From contig OZ020617.1 of assembly GCA_963971575.1 (NCBI GenBank), positions 21,723,403-21,787,402 on the forward strand: a DNA stretch of 64,000 nt. Direction: 5' to 3'. Both the position numbers and the translations under genes were made by a program. The notes under the pieces are model-generated. The model searched no databases and was not told where the DNA came from. It saw only the letters and a list, made by a program, of their open reading frames with translations. Shown here in pieces: positions 45,760-57,687 of this stretch. Numbering within the stretch: position 1 is the stretch's first letter; each line of letters opens with the position of its first letter. Source of the DNA: Liopterus haemorrhoidalis. Taxonomy: Eukaryota; Arthropoda; Insecta; Coleoptera; Dytiscidae.

Positions 45760-46500
45760 CTGATGTTCCAGTACTTTTTTTTCTGCAACGGAAATAATAA
45801 ATAATATTTCAATATATTTTTTATACTTTGCGTTCACAATAATATCATGGTTACACAGAAAACAGTTTAACAATAGATTCTCTTGTTAAACAGATTTTGA
45901 TGACTTTTTATTTTGAGAGATTGGCAGTACTACTCATCTATGGCGTGTCAGTGATAACCTCAAATATTTAAAAATGTTTATTTAATACAATTTCTAAAGT
46001 AATTCCATGTCAGATAATTATAATATTACTATTAAGAAAATTCAAAAAGAAAGTTTGTTGTTATGCATCTTTCAAATTACTGTTGTGTTGTGTTATCATA
46101 GAAATTGTTTTATTATACAATTGTTGCTAGGGTGACCGCATTTCACAAATATCCCTAGATTGTATTCACATTGTATTCAAATAGTGTTCATTTAATAATC
46201 AATTCGTATAAGATAACAAAAATAGAATGTACGCTTATGTCTACATGTCCTAGGAAATAAGTTTGATAACTAAATGTTTCTGTCAAGTATTGCATAACGT
46301 TCAAGAAATAATGATCGCAATGTATAAAAAAATATTATATTATGCTCGTTTTATACGACGTATTGTCACACTTGTTTCTTTGGGGCACTCCAAATAACTC
46401 GTGTAACAATACATCGTCTTATAAAACTCATATAATATATATTATTGTTTTGCCATGAAATATATATCTCATAGCCCTAGAAATATTAAAAATAAGTTGA
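45760..46500. other. AT-rich sequence, no gene recognised
   Basis: A CTAGGGTGACCGCATTT/ATCCCTAG pair near 46128-46160 may be a tiny hAT relic. Nothing else is supported. Confidence 0.35.
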
Positions 46501-46513
46501 CTAGTTGATATCA

Positions 46514-49120
46514 TCAAGTGCCATATCTGATGCAGACTTCGGCTATCATGGAACGCCAATTGTCTCTATTCTCCACCATATTGACTAAATTTTTAAAGTT
46601 TTTTGTGTCAGTGTCACTAATGATATTGTCAATTAAAGTCATTCTTCTCCTACCACGTTCTCTCGTTTTGTCACACTGCGCACTACACATATCCCACTCA
46701 ATGTTTCTCTGTCTCGTAATATGACCGAAAAATGATAATTGCAATTTTTTTATTTTGCTGACCACTTGTCTTTTAGTTTTCATTTTTGTCAACACTTCAC
46801 TGTTGGTCATTTTTGCGGTCCACGGAATCTTTAGGCACTTTCGGTACACCCACATTTCACAAGCCTTTATCTTGTTAATATTATTTTTATTCAAAATCCA
46901 ACTTTCACAACCGAATGTCAGAATACTCCACAAATAACTGTTTATTATTTTATTTTTAGTTGTCACATTAATGTTTCTGTTTGTGAGTACTGGTCTTAAT
47001 TTAGAGAACGCACTTTTAGTTAACCCTATCCTTGCTCTTATGTCCGCATCTACTCTTCCATTATCTGCTATAATGCTCCCAAGGTATTTGTAACTTTTTA
47101 TTCTTTCTAATTTATTACCGTTGATGTTTAAAATACGAGGTGCATTGTTGTTCTCTTTTTTAGATATAACCATGTACACAGTTTTGCTAAGGTTTAATTT
47201 TAATCCCCATTCTTCACTGGTTTCTTGAACTTTAGTGAGTAATTCAGTCATCTCTTCTTCGTTCTCCGCAATCAACAGTGCATCATCAGCATATCTAATA
47301 TTATTATAGCATCTTCCCCCAATATTTACACCTCCTATGTTCACAATATGTTGGAAAATTTGTTCGCTATAACAATTAAACAAGTCTGGTGACATTATAC
47401 ATCCTGGTCTGACTCCTTTTTTCACTTATTTATATTCTGAAATACAATTCTCAATTCTTACGGCCGATGCTTGCATTTCATAAAGATTGTTGATGAGTCT
47501 TAAATCCTTGCTGTCTATTTTTATATCTTGCAGCATTTCTATTAATTTATCATGCAATACATTATCAAAGGCCTTACTATAATCGATGAAGCATATGTGC
47601 AGGTTCTTGTTCACTTCCAGGCTTCTATCAATTAGAGTTCGTAACATGAATAATGCATTTCTTGTACCTTTTCCCGATATAAACCCTGTCTGTGTGTCTG
47701 TTATTTCCGATTTTACTTTGTTTCTTATTCTTTCTAGTATTACTTTTAGTATGATTTTCATTGTGTGGCTCATCAAACTAATCGTCCTAAATTGATCGCA
47801 TGTTGTAGCGTTTTGTTTTTTTGGGAGTGGTATACACACTGATTTAGTTAGTTCTACTGGAATGTTTCCTGTATCATAAATTAAATTGGCAAATTTGGTC
47901 AACATGTCTATTCCTTTTTCTCCGAGGCATCTTATCATGTCAACAGTAACGTCGTCTGGACCTGCTGCCTTGTTTCTTGCCAAACTTTTGATTGCCTTCT
48001 CAATTTCCTCCTTCATTATTGCTGGACCTTCCTCTACTACACCAGTGACCTGTTGTAAATTTCTCACATTATCCTCGTACAGTTCCGAAATATAATCCTC
48101 CCAACACTTAAGCTTTTCTTCTTTTGTAAATAATTTCTTGCCTGTGTTATTTTCCAGATATCCTGTTGCATAAACATTTTTTCTTTGACATAACTCTTCT
48201 ATTTTTTTGTAAACTCCGTGACTGTGTACCTTGTTTAATTCATCAATTTCTTTACATTTCTCGTTTAACCATTTTTCTTTGGCTAGTTTGATACATCTTT
48301 GCAGTTTTACATCTATTTCTGCGTATTGGGGTGTGTTCTTATTTTTTCTTCGCTCTTCGAACAGAAGCTTTATTTCTTCTGTAACCCATTCTTTTTCCTC
48401 TTTTTGTACTGACTTCCTTGGAATATGTGTTTCTATTGTCGTTAAAATGCATTTTTTTATTTTCTCCCAAACATCGTCAACGTTTTCTCCTACATCTATT
48501 TTGCATGGTTGTACCGTTTTTTTAATCCGATCCAGCAGCTCCTCATTGTCTCGTATTATATCATAATTCCAACCGATTTTTACGTTTCTTTATGACAAGT
48601 AGTCTATGATCAGATTTGCAATCAGCACTTGGATAAGTCACTGTATTTCTAAGGGCATTCCTACATCTCTTATTTATAGTTATATAATCAATTTGATTTC
48701 TTGTTCTGCCTGTTGGGCTTATCCACGTCCATAATCTTCTAGGATGATGTTCAAACCAGGTATTTGTAATTATTTGTTCATTTCTTTTGCACCAGTTAAC
48801 CCAGTTGTCTCCCCTGTCGTTTCTATTTCCGATTCCGAAGTCTCCTACGATATCTTCCTCCCTTCCTTTTCCTACCTTAGCGTTCAAATCTCCCAATACA
48901 AATATAATTTCATGTTTTTTACATTGCTTCATTGCCTCATCAATTTCTTCGTAGAATTTTTCGACTTCCTCATCTGAATAGTCCGTTGTGGGTGCATATA
49001 CTTGGATTATAGAAATTTTTCTGGGGGTTGTATCAAATTTAACCAACAGAACCCTATCATAAATTGGGTAAAATCCGCCAATTTTTGACATAAATTTATT
49101 TCGTATAATTACCGCAACTC

Positions 49121-49154
<34 letters not shown>

Positions 49155-49732
49155 TTAGTTTGCTGAGTTGATCATTACAATATATGAGAAGTCAATAACT
49201 TAAAATACAGGTCTAAAATACTTATAAAAAAATTATTATTACAGTCATAAAATCATTTAAAGAAACATTAATTAATATACTGTCATTAGAAAAACAAAAT
49301 TAAATTAAATTAAAATAAAATTAAAAATAATTAAAATAGTTAATTGGCATGCTTTTCCCCTCCTGAGTATAAAATTCTACCATTGTTGATTTTCATGTTT
49401 CCTGAGCCTGTCCATCTTGTTTCACTGATGCCGAGAATGCTTATATTTAATTTTTCCATTTCTTCTACAACGTTCTGTAACTTTCCTGCCTGATATAGAG
49501 TTTTTACATTCCATGTTCCCAGTTTAAATAAATGTTTTTTGTTTTTATTCTTGCATTTTGCATAATTATTGCGTTCCATGATATTACTAGGCCTATGTAA
49601 TAGACAGTAGCTGGCCATTGCTTTCTGTCTTGTGTGATTTGTTGCCTTTATTTCAATTGGAATTGTGTCTTCATATCTCTTGTCCGATTTCATTGCCATA
49701 GTCGTCTCCATATAAGCACTCCTTATATCCAA
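46514..49732 (-). pseudogene. Endonuclease/reverse transcriptase ORF2 of an RTE-like LINE, with three lesions
   Basis: In minus-strand order: the endonuclease start LGTWNVKTLYQAGKLQ and ISETRWTGSG; an insertion after GGEKHAN; then IIQVYAPTTDY, VLGDLNAKVGKGREED and SADCKSDHRLLV, the catalytic GDxN and SDHR motifs. After a frameshift near 48565 a linker reads through to the RT. The RT has RNKAAGPDDVTVDMI, TISLMSHTMKIILK, FIDYSKAFDNV (catalytic Asp), then a stop, then KKGVRPGCIMSPDLF, RYADDALLI (catalytic Asp pair) and YLGSIIADNG. The C-terminal part has CESWILN and SFFGHITRQ. GVRPGC has Pro where Gln is standard. The product would nick and prime reverse transcription at the target. Confidence 0.87.
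49123..49344. mobile_element. AT-rich insertion with (TAA)n edge inside the LINE ORF2
   Basis: The ORF2 codons for GGEKHAN (49344 side) and GVAVIIRNKFM (49120 side) would be adjacent in an uninterrupted copy. Between them lie a (TAA)n run (49123-49154) and about 185 bases ending in AT-rich repeats. TTAAT at 49123-49127 and 49340-49344 is a plausible 5-bp duplication. A truncated LINE or SINE tail on the minus strand fits best. Confidence 0.6.
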
Positions 49733-50020
49733 TAATTGCTACTCATTGTATTCTATTTTATCTTTTGTTTGGTTCACATCCTTTTCTTTTTTTCCCATTC
49801 TTGTCCTCATTTCTTTGGTCTATTGAGCCAATTGAAGCGCTTTTAGGTCTAAAATAATTTTCTATTGGTCTTCCTGCCGCTTTTCCACTGAATTCTCCCT
49901 CTTTTCTTGTTCTTCTTTTTGTATCTTCCTTGAATTTCCTTATTGTTTGTGCTACTGTGGTTGATTCGTTTTCGTACTCACCTGGTGACCATCTCCTTTT
50001 TTGTCTGCTCTCCTGTGAAT

Positions 50021-50590
50021 TTATATGAGTCTCTTGAGAATTATTGCCCCCGTATTTTCTTTATAGTTCTTTCTCTCTTCTTCCTTCACAATTAACTTTC
50101 CATTTTTTATGAACGCATACTTCCCTTCTTCTCTCATTGCTAACATTCTTGGTATCAATTTTTTATTTTCCTCTCTAACTTCTTTTGGCAAATCATCCTC
50201 TAAATATATCTTCGAGTTCTTTAATTTCCCTCTATTCCTTAAAACTTCTAATTTCTTTCTCCATGCCATGAGGCCTATTTTAATTGGTCTATTTTTCTCT
50301 CCTTTCTTTCCTAATCGAAATATAAAGGTGATATCATTTGCCGAAAATTCTTGGACAATATTTTTAAAAATATTTATAATCATGTCTTCTAGCTCCCAAT
50401 AATTATTTTCCTTCTCTTCCACTCCAAAAATAATTAAATTTCTCCTTAATACTTCCTTTTCTACTAAACTGACGCGACGTTCATTACTTTCAATTTTGTT
50501 TCTTGCCCAAGATAAGTCCTCTTTCAAATGTTCAAAATTTCTATTCATATTTTCGTTCATTATTGAAATCATATTTTTTAATTCATCCAT
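50021..50590 (-). CDS. LINE ORF1 protein (L1-like, coiled coil plus RNA-binding fold)
   Basis: The 189-codon frame starts MDELKNMISIMNENMNRNFE. Residues 1-50 are heptad-rich and predicted coiled coil (trimerisation in L1 ORF1p). Residues about 50-130 hold RRNLIIFGVEE, ITFIFRLGKKGEKNRPIKIG and KSK-type basic stretches, matching the RRM-like core where RxNLxIxGxxE and FRLGKxxxxxRPIKI are conserved. EDDLPKEVREENKKLIPRM and the Lys-rich end form the C-terminal domain. In an active element it coats the RNA and acts as chaperone. The frame ends at 50021; similar sequence in another frame continues to about 49740 (SASIGSIDQRNEDKNGK), suggesting a frameshift shortened it. Confidence 0.75.
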   Translation of the reverse strand: MDELKNMISIMNENMNRNFEHLKEDLSWARNKIESNERRVSLVEKEVLRRNLIIFGVEEKENNYWELEDMIINIFKNIVQEFSANDITFIFRLGKKGEKNRPIKIGLMAWRKKLEVLRNRGKLKNSKIYLEDDLPKEVREENKKLIPRMLAMREEGKYAFIKNGKLIVKEEERKNYKENTGAIILKRLI

Positions 50591-50604
50591 GATGATTTTT
50601 ATTC

Positions 50605-51350
50605 AAGTTCGATTAATTAATAACTTGATTAAAATTCCTTTCTGATTTTTAGTTTTTGCTATAGTTTGCAACACTGAACTGCTACAGGAGTTACAGCTAC
50701 CTTTACTATCATTAATTACTGCATGACGAGCGGGGGAGCGGGGGAGCTCTTATTATAACCTTTCTTTTTATTTTTTTATTTTTAATATATGAATTAATTA
50801 ACTGTACTATTTAAGACACTTATTAACTAATTTAATATAACTTATTATTATTATTTATATTACGATTTATTTCTACAATATTCACTAAATTTAAGGTAAA
50901 AGTTTTAGTCTAACCTATAAACACACTTTTTAATTTATTTTCATTTATTATCCATTAAACACAGGTATTTTATTTTCTCGTTACAGATTTAGTTATTAAC
51001 TTCCGATGTTCTCACTTTCGCTAATAAAAACACAAGGGAATTTAAAAAAATAACTAATTTTTAGGACTCGAAATTACTATACGTATTTTATGAATGACAA
51101 CAAAACACACTCTAGTGATACTAGTTGATATAGTACACTGAATTTGGTTTGTAAATCCAAATATGAATAGTATTTCGGTGGCCAAATTTATAACCGATCT
51201 TTAAGAAAGAAGCAACAAGGTTAGACGTGAAATGAAAAACACATGCTTACACACACAGACCTATGTACGGAGTCGTCCATAAAATAGACTCCACTAATAT
51301 AGACTGTTTGTTCATGTAAAACCAACTCAAATACTTAGCCGAAATTACAA
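50605..51350. other. AT-rich sequence, includes likely 5' leader of the two-ORF LINE
   Basis: The less AT-rich bases near 50690-50755 (GAGCGGGGGAGCGGGGGAGC) may mark the LINE 5' end. The rest is unremarkable. Confidence 0.35.
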
Positions 51351-51354
51351 ACTG

Positions 51355-51740
51355 GTGTTCGTGATGTACGAGCCCCGAGGAAAAGATATAAAGACGTGTT
51401 ATTACAGATACTTAAAAAACACCCAATTAAGTTGCAAAAGTGGGAAAAATTGGCAAACAATTGAAATGCATGGAGGAGAACTACACGGGGAGGCAATATT
51501 CATGTATGTAGATAATAGACAACAAAATGTACGTTCTAAAGCCAAAAATACTTGACAGCAATAACACTACCATTCTAACATGCCCAATTTTTGTTAGACG
51601 GTTTAGAGCCAAAGAAGGTCTCTATAGTCACCTCAGAGCTCATGGAAAACGAAAACTCAACATTCTATAAAAATAAATAGAATTATTGTGACTACTATAG
51701 TTGAAATCGACGCAGGGTTATTATCTGAGGGAAACAGGAA
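51355..51740 (+). pseudogene. 3' remnant of the zinc-finger RTE-like LINE
   Basis: Plus-strand pieces in shifting frames match the end of the ORF at 16139-19393: APRKRYKDVLLQILKKHP, WEKLANN.NAWRRTT, a gap, then CPIFVRRFRAKEGLYSHLRA followed by HGKRK, the C2H2 finger with its first Cys pair altered. The downstream TTGTGACTACTATAGTTGAA and ATCGACGCAGGG echo the 3' UTR of that element (TTGTGACTCCCGTAGTCGGA). So at least two copies of this family lie in the window. Confidence 0.75.
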
Positions 51741-51744
51741 AGAT

Positions 51745-52450
51745 AAAAGTCTATGGCACCTGGGAACGACAAACCTATAATGGGAATTACTTGTGAAAGA
51801 GCACAAACTGAAATCAATAGATCAAAGCTGAATTGGATTACTTTAGGAGCTTCTTCAAAGAAAAACTGAAACATTCTTGTCTTTGTATCACTTATTTATT
51901 TATTATGGTTTTATTTAATACTTTATTTATTCAACATCTCAAACTAGTCGCTTCTTGTGCCCATGTACTCCTAATTGTAGACATTTAATCATATTTATTA
52001 CTGAATTATTCTTGTCGGAATTATTCTTGTCGCTCAACTTTAGGTTATATGGATCTAGCGATCAATCAACTACATATCGAATAGATGAATCGTAGCAAAA
52101 TTAATATGCACTGTCAAAAATTTTAATTCCAGTCTAATTTTATAAGATTTCAAGAAGATATCATTGCCTTATGTTAGTTGAATAATGAGTTGAAAATATT
52201 CTAATTTTCTCAATGTAAAAGTTTGATATTTTTCTAGATTTCAGACAAAATAGTAAAAACTGTTAGTAAGAGTGCTTCATCATTAATAGAAAATATGAAA
52301 ATATGCTTGGATGGTAATCACAAAAATATAATGATCAGTTATCAGTTCGTGCAAATTTACATTATTGTTATGTTTTAACAAGAACAATTATTTTCTACAA
52401 CAAAATTTAATTATTTAAATATTTTTATAGGTTTTCAAAATATAAATATT
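51745..52450. other. AT-rich sequence, no gene recognised
   Basis: Nothing supportable; a short internal duplication ATTATTCTTGTCGGAATTATTC occurs at about 52004. Confidence 0.35.
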
Positions 52451-52459
52451 TATATTCAC

Positions 52460-52645
52460 TTCACTATTTTCATCCTGTGACAACAATCCTGAAAGCAATG
52501 GGCACATCGTTCAGGTGTCGCATCAGAAACGAAATTTTCGTAGGCTTCAATTGCCGCTTCAGAGGTATTAAATTTTACTCAGCGCATTTTATCCTTTATA
52601 AAAGGGAACACGAAGAAGTTATAAGGCACTCCTGAAGCGGTCAGG
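52460..52645 (-). pseudogene. Mariner transposase C-terminal remnant
   Basis: The minus strand reads YNFFVFPFIKDKMR, then RFNTSEAAIEAYENFVSDAT with PERCAHCFQD after it. This corresponds to the mariner segment FFLFPxxKxxLRGxRFxxxEEAxxAxxxxV just after the third catalytic Asp. Termini were not found. Confidence 0.65.
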
Positions 52646-52649
52646 AACA

Positions 52650-53780
52650 GTATGTTTACTGAAAAAAATACATGTTTTTTTCTTCCAATATAAATTTCCG
52701 GACCAAGTCTATGAAATAATTGGTAATTTTACGTACTTTTCCACCATAGTTTCCAAACTATGAACTTTGTGTCAATATCAGAATGTGTGTCAAAGAGTCT
52801 ATAAGATATATGCTTGCTACAAAATACTAATATGCGTGATTACTTATATTGATATGCGTTTTATTAAGTAAAATACATACATACGAAGGCTATATATTAA
52901 TAAAACGTCATATTTTTCATGTTTGTAACAAAACGAAGTATAGCAGATTGGTTGAACTATAGCTATAATCAAGTTATTAATAAAATCGTTATTGTAGTTT
53001 ATCGCTTCCAGATATATGTAATAACCTAAAATAACATACTCTAAACGGCCGCAGATAATAAAGACAATTCACTAAATTAATTATCAAGATAAACAACTTT
53101 TCCTCGATATATCTTAATACAGAGGGAAAATAAAAGCTTTTATTTTAATATTAGATTAAAAATTAGACAGGTTACCAATTAATTTTATGAATACATTCTA
53201 GAGATTAGAGTGTTAGTAAAAATGTATGTAAATGGTCGGGGCATAACTGTCAAAATATTGTATTAAGCTTCCTGTATTATAAAATATCACGCAATCTAGA
53301 AAGAAGTAAAATATTCCTGCGTGTGAAAATACACTTCGATGTTTTTCATTTAATTAGATTACACATTTGTCGCAAATTTGGAGGATATTTATAGGTACAC
53401 ATTTTTCCTCCACGGCTGGGACTTTTCCTTTAGCAATTATTGAACAGAAAATGTTTATTTTGTTTGTTTAGTTATTTGATTTTATTTATATTTCCTAAAA
53501 GCCATAGAGGTAGCGATACGTTTGATTAATAATAAGTTTCATAGAAAAAAAAAATATTAATAATAATAATGGTCTGCAAAAGTTATATTAGGTGCACGCA
53601 AAAACAACATACAGGTATCATGTCCATCAAACGGCCTGAAAGAATTGCAGCGCGCTAGTTGCTCTTCCCCCGCATTCCGCTAACGTTTAGAAACAAAAAG
53701 TGCCCGTCTAGTGCTTTTTAGATATAAAATTTAGACTGACTACCATTACCCAGAGACTTCCATTACCCCGTGTCCCCCTA
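52650..53780. other. AT-rich sequence, no gene recognised
   Basis: No ORF or paired repeat stands out. Confidence 0.35.
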
Positions 53781-53789
53781 ATGCTTATA

Positions 53790-55320
53790 GATCATCATTA
53801 ATCAGCCTTTCTTGTCCACTGCTAAACATAGGCCTCTCCAAGCTTTTTCCATTCGGAATGATCTTGTACCTTGAATTTCCAGTTACCCGCAACTCTCTTT
53901 ACGTCGTCCGTCCAACTAGTTGGGGATCTTCCCCTGCTTCTGTCTGTTTCTTTAGGTCTCCAATTTAGGATCTTCTTTGTCCATCTGTCGTTTTGAAGTC
54001 TAGCCACATATCCAGTCCAGTTCCATTTAAGACCAGCAATTCTTTCGATGACGTCACATATTTTGTTTTCTCTTGAATCCACTAATTTGTTTTTCGATGA
54101 CAAAGTTTCCGATTCGTATGTTAGAACAGGTAATACAGATTGGTTAAAAACTTTTTTCTTCAGGAAATTTGGTAAGTTGCTAATGAAAACGTCTCGCAAC
54201 TTGCCAAAAGCAGCTCACCTTAGACCGATGCGAAGTTTCATTTCACAAGTTTGGATGTATTGGCCAATGCCTAATGTCATGCCCTAGATATTTGTAGCTG
54301 ACTACCTGTTCTATGTTTGACACCGAGGTATAGATCATCATGAATCGCGTCTTAGAGATATTTATCTTCAATGCGATTTTTCAGTTTTCCTTTTAAGTTC
54401 TTCCAGCATGTACACCATGTCTGCTACATTGTCAGATAGTAAAATATTATCGTCGGCGAATTTAAGATAGTAAATTCTCACTCCATCGACCATGGAGTGA
54501 GAATCCTATCTCCATAGACCGCGATAGGCTCAGTCACAGTTTTTAAACGCCAACTCCAGAGCTGCGTTGAATAATTTGGGAGAAATCGGATCGCCTTGTC
54601 GAATTAAGGGTGGTATGTTCTATCCCTCATTTCTCCGTTTTTGTGTGCAGTTTCACGTTTGCTGTAGCATTATTATAAATATTATCTATCAGTTTTTAAT
54701 TCCGTTCTAGTATACCGATAATCTATTCTGCTTTGTTTAATTGCTTTTATGACTGCTCATTTTTTCACGGAATCAAACGCTTTATCAGTCTATAAATATT
54801 ACTACTAACGGTCTGTTGTACTCTACAGCTTTTTCTATAATAACTTTTAAGACCAAAAGGTAGTCAATGGTACTATAACCACTTCGAAAATCAGCTTGTT
54901 CTACTGGTTGGTAGAAATCAAGATTGTTAGAAAGCAGTTTTGTCAAAATTCTTGCGAAAAGTTTATAGATGTGGGGCAGTAAGCTTATAGGTCAATAGTT
55001 TTCAAGGTCTGTTGTGCCACCTTTCTTGTGGAGCAGAATAGTTTCGGTATTGTTCTACTAACGGGACGTTATGCTTTCATCCAAGCACTTATCAAGCACT
55101 TAACAGAGCTGGGCCTCCAGCTTTTATTGCTTCTACAATAATACCGTCTTCACCAGGAGCTCTATTATTATTCATATCTTTGATGGTCGCTTCGATTTCA
55201 TCTATCGTCACTTCAGACATTTCTTCAGAACCCTGATTTACAAGGACACGGTCCAGTTTATTGAAGTTGGATTCTAGGACGCGATTCTGAGTGCGGTATA
55301 GCTCTCGAGACGTTAACATT
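53790..55320 (-). pseudogene. Degenerate RTE-like LINE (RT and C-terminus)
   Basis: The minus strand begins with RT pieces at 55319-55092: EVTIDEIEATIKDMNNNRAP and GEDGIIVEAIKAGGPALL. Scattered, stop-ridden frames follow, with FADDN-like and VYSTIDYLLVLK-type fragments. It ends with an open stretch (54199-53822) reading LKKKVFNQSVLPVLTYESET and KKILNWRPKETDRSRGRSPT, then SWTDDVKRVAGNW and WKKLGEAYV. NQ.VLPVLTYxxET and RxRGRPxTxWxDDxKxxAG are hallmark RTE C-terminal motifs. The plus-strand phrase AACATAGGCCTCTCCAAG at the left end is the common 3' end of such elements. Endonuclease is missing. Confidence 0.8.
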
Positions 55321-55324
55321 TGCG

Positions 55325-56090
55325 TTATCGAGGTCAGACCACAATAAAACTGTCATATTTTAAGGAAAAGATATTCAATAAATAGAACTTTGTAAACTTA
55401 TTAGTTTACAGTTAGTTTACTTGTTGGTAAACTGTGTTAGTTTTCTCAACTAAAATGTTTAATTTTTCTAGACTAACTCTAGGTTTTTTTTTTCTACGAA
55501 ATTATGTCTAAACTCATATCGAACTCATACAAATAAATATTATTTTATTTGTGGTTATTGCTATGAACATTACAACATAAAAAACAAATTCTTCAAACGT
55601 AAAAAATATAACAGTAGCTAGTAAATGTCACTAAGATATTTTCAAGAACACTATAAATATAAGAAACAAGAATTTATCTAATTAAACACTTCTGCTAAAA
55701 CCAAAAGCATTGAACAAATGTGAAATCAGATGTTTTTTTCTGAAAACTCTTATATAAGCATAAGATTTCATTTATGTTTTATATTAATCAGGGAAAATTA
55801 AAAAATGTTATTATAAAATATTGTTAATTATAACGATTCATTAAAGGAAGCAATTAATGTAAAATAACTCTTTTCAGTTAAAATTATTTGAAATTAATGT
55901 ATTTTTTAATACGAGATGTAGGAATTTCAATTAAACTTTGTAAGGGCGATTTAATATAAAAATTAATTATTATTTTCTAATACGCTGAATTAAATATGAG
56001 TAATAAAAGTTAATTAATTTTGAAAGAATTTATTCAGATGTTTTTAAAGATGAATTATTTTAATTGGATATTGTCTAAGTAACATAAGGT
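55325..56090. other. AT-rich sequence, no gene recognised
   Basis: Nothing supportable. Confidence 0.35.
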
Positions 56091-56330
56091 GCTTTCGGCA
56101 TAAGCTCATGATCTGCACATTCTTCATGATTTACACAAGAAACGTTCGGCATAAGGTTTCTGTGTGCTCTGTGCGGCACGAAAATCGTTCGGCAAATATC
56201 GTGCAGTGCAGTTTGTGCTGCAGACTCGTCTCAAGTTTAGAACGTGCGGCAATCTGTGCAATAGTGTTTTTCGTAATATTTTATTTCTTCATCAGAGCTA
56301 CACAAATGATAGAATTTAAGGGGTAAATAT
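56090..56330. other. Short less AT-rich block with TTCGGCATAAG repeats
   Basis: TTTCGGCATAAG (56093), GTTCGGCATAAGG (56144) and GTTCGGCAAATA (56189) recur along with GTGCGGCA. No known family; a 72-codon plus-strand frame here has no recognisable domain. Confidence 0.3.
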
Positions 56331-56397
56331 TTCGAAACTGGTCAGCTAGATCTAGTTGTATCATTTATGTCCGCAACCCGTACAACCTTCTCAACAT

Positions 56398-56427
56398 TTA
56401 ATATATATATATATATATATATATATT
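56398..56427. repeat. (AT)n microsatellite
   Basis: About 14 AT units. Confidence 0.9.
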
Positions 56428-56644
56428 TTAGGTGCATCAACAGCTAGGTTATTAGCACCATAGTACTCAGATTATATATTTACAAGTTTAATATATTCAT
56501 GGTATTTTGTTGAAATTTTCGGTTTTTCTGTTCGGTGGAAATGCTTATTTAAAGGTTGATGTGATTTTCTTTTCCTACCTTTGATGATAGTATTTTGGAC
56601 ATGGGATTAGGATATGCACCACTGATAACATAACATGGTAATTG

Positions 56645-57345
56645 TCACATGTGCTGGGATCTTCTTTCTCGAATATGAATTTCTAAGTTAACACAGTATG
56701 TCCTAGTCTCATTCTCGTCAGTACGATCAGTACGATTTGGTCTCGTCGGTCTTGTCTTGGTTCCCATCGTTCTGGCCTTTCTTTGATGTGTGGTAAATGG
56801 GTTATGTGTGCTTTTCCATTCGTCTTGCCATTTTGTTTGCACATATCTTTTAATTGATGTTTTTAAATCGAAAGTAGGTATCGGCATTGGAGTTATACGA
56901 TATCTTCCCGTAGGGCTTCTTTCGAGTCTGTATCTGCCTTTCCGTTAACATCTATACCTTTATGAAATAGAATCCACACTACCGTGATTTCCTTGTCTAT
57001 ACCTCTAATAAGATGTAGATTTTTTTTTTTATTATCATTTCATGGGTATAGCTGCTGTATACTTCGAATGGCGCTCAGGGAGTCACAGTAAACTACGTAT
57101 TTATTGGGGCCTTCTTAGTGTCAAAGTATCATTTCTGTTGATTTTAATGGACAAAAGGCTTCAACGGTGAATATAGTAGCTATATCTGGTAGACGGAATT
57201 TATGTAATGTACCTTCAAATATTATTGCGGCGTCTGTTTTATTTTTTATTTTAGATCCATCAGCGTAGATGGCATGAGATTCTTTTAGGTTGCCTTGGAT
57301 TTCGTGGTACAGAGCTTTAAATAGTTCGGGATTTTTTCAAGATTA
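56645..57345 (-). pseudogene. RNase H domain and tail of a LINE ORF2, degenerate
   Basis: The minus strand reads IYADGSKIKNKTDAAIIFEG (the first RNase H catalytic Asp in YxDGSK), FRLPDIATIFTVEAF (catalytic Glu in FxxE), then YVVYCDSLSAIRSIQ (catalytic Asp in DSLSA). A later frame has MPIPTFDLKTSIKRYVQTKW with QDEWKS following, resembling the WQxEWxxS segment before the terminal zinc knuckle. Frameshifts and a poly-T stretch break it. This type of RNase H is found in Jockey/I/R1-group LINEs. Confidence 0.75.
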
Positions 57346-57349
57346 TCGT

Positions 57350-57680
57350 TATAATTTTAACAGTTTTTTAACCTTTTTTACCTCTAAACATTTTCTGTTA
57401 GTTTTCTCCTTGGATTAAAACGTGATCTAATATTTAAAGGTGGACAAATTGTGGCTCTTTCATGTCTTTGATGTGGTCTTAATATCTAATGAAATAATTT
57501 ATGTAAATTATTTCATTTAAATTTATTTATTAACAAATCAGTCGCAGATATATGCGAAAGTAATTTATTAATTTTATTGATCAAATAAATTAGCACAGCT
57601 AATATCCAGTACCATATCTACCAGTCAATCAGCTTTTATGCACCAACGCTCTTTTTCTAAATCAAATGTAATATGTAAAC
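57350..57680. other. AT-rich sequence, probably more of the same decayed LINE
   Basis: Minus-strand fragments near 57400 are compatible with LINE sequence but too broken to assign. Confidence 0.3.
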
Positions 57681-57687
57681 TTATATT

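Larger units (their letters stand above)
46500..50600 (-). mobile_element. Two-ORF LINE (RTE-like ORF2, L1-like ORF1), nearly intact
   Basis: On the minus strand an ORF1 (50590-50021, with a decayed C-terminal extension to about 49740) is followed by an endonuclease/reverse transcriptase ORF2 (about 49732-46514). Only three lesions are visible in ORF2: an AT-rich insertion of about 215 bp at 49128-49339, a frameshift near 48565, and a stop at 47426. A copy this complete is unusual among the remnants here. Confidence 0.85.

Noticed and set aside
46518..50402. Plus-strand ORFs opposite the two-ORF LINE
   Set aside because: They are antisense shadows: the minus strand carries all endonuclease, RT and ORF1 motifs.
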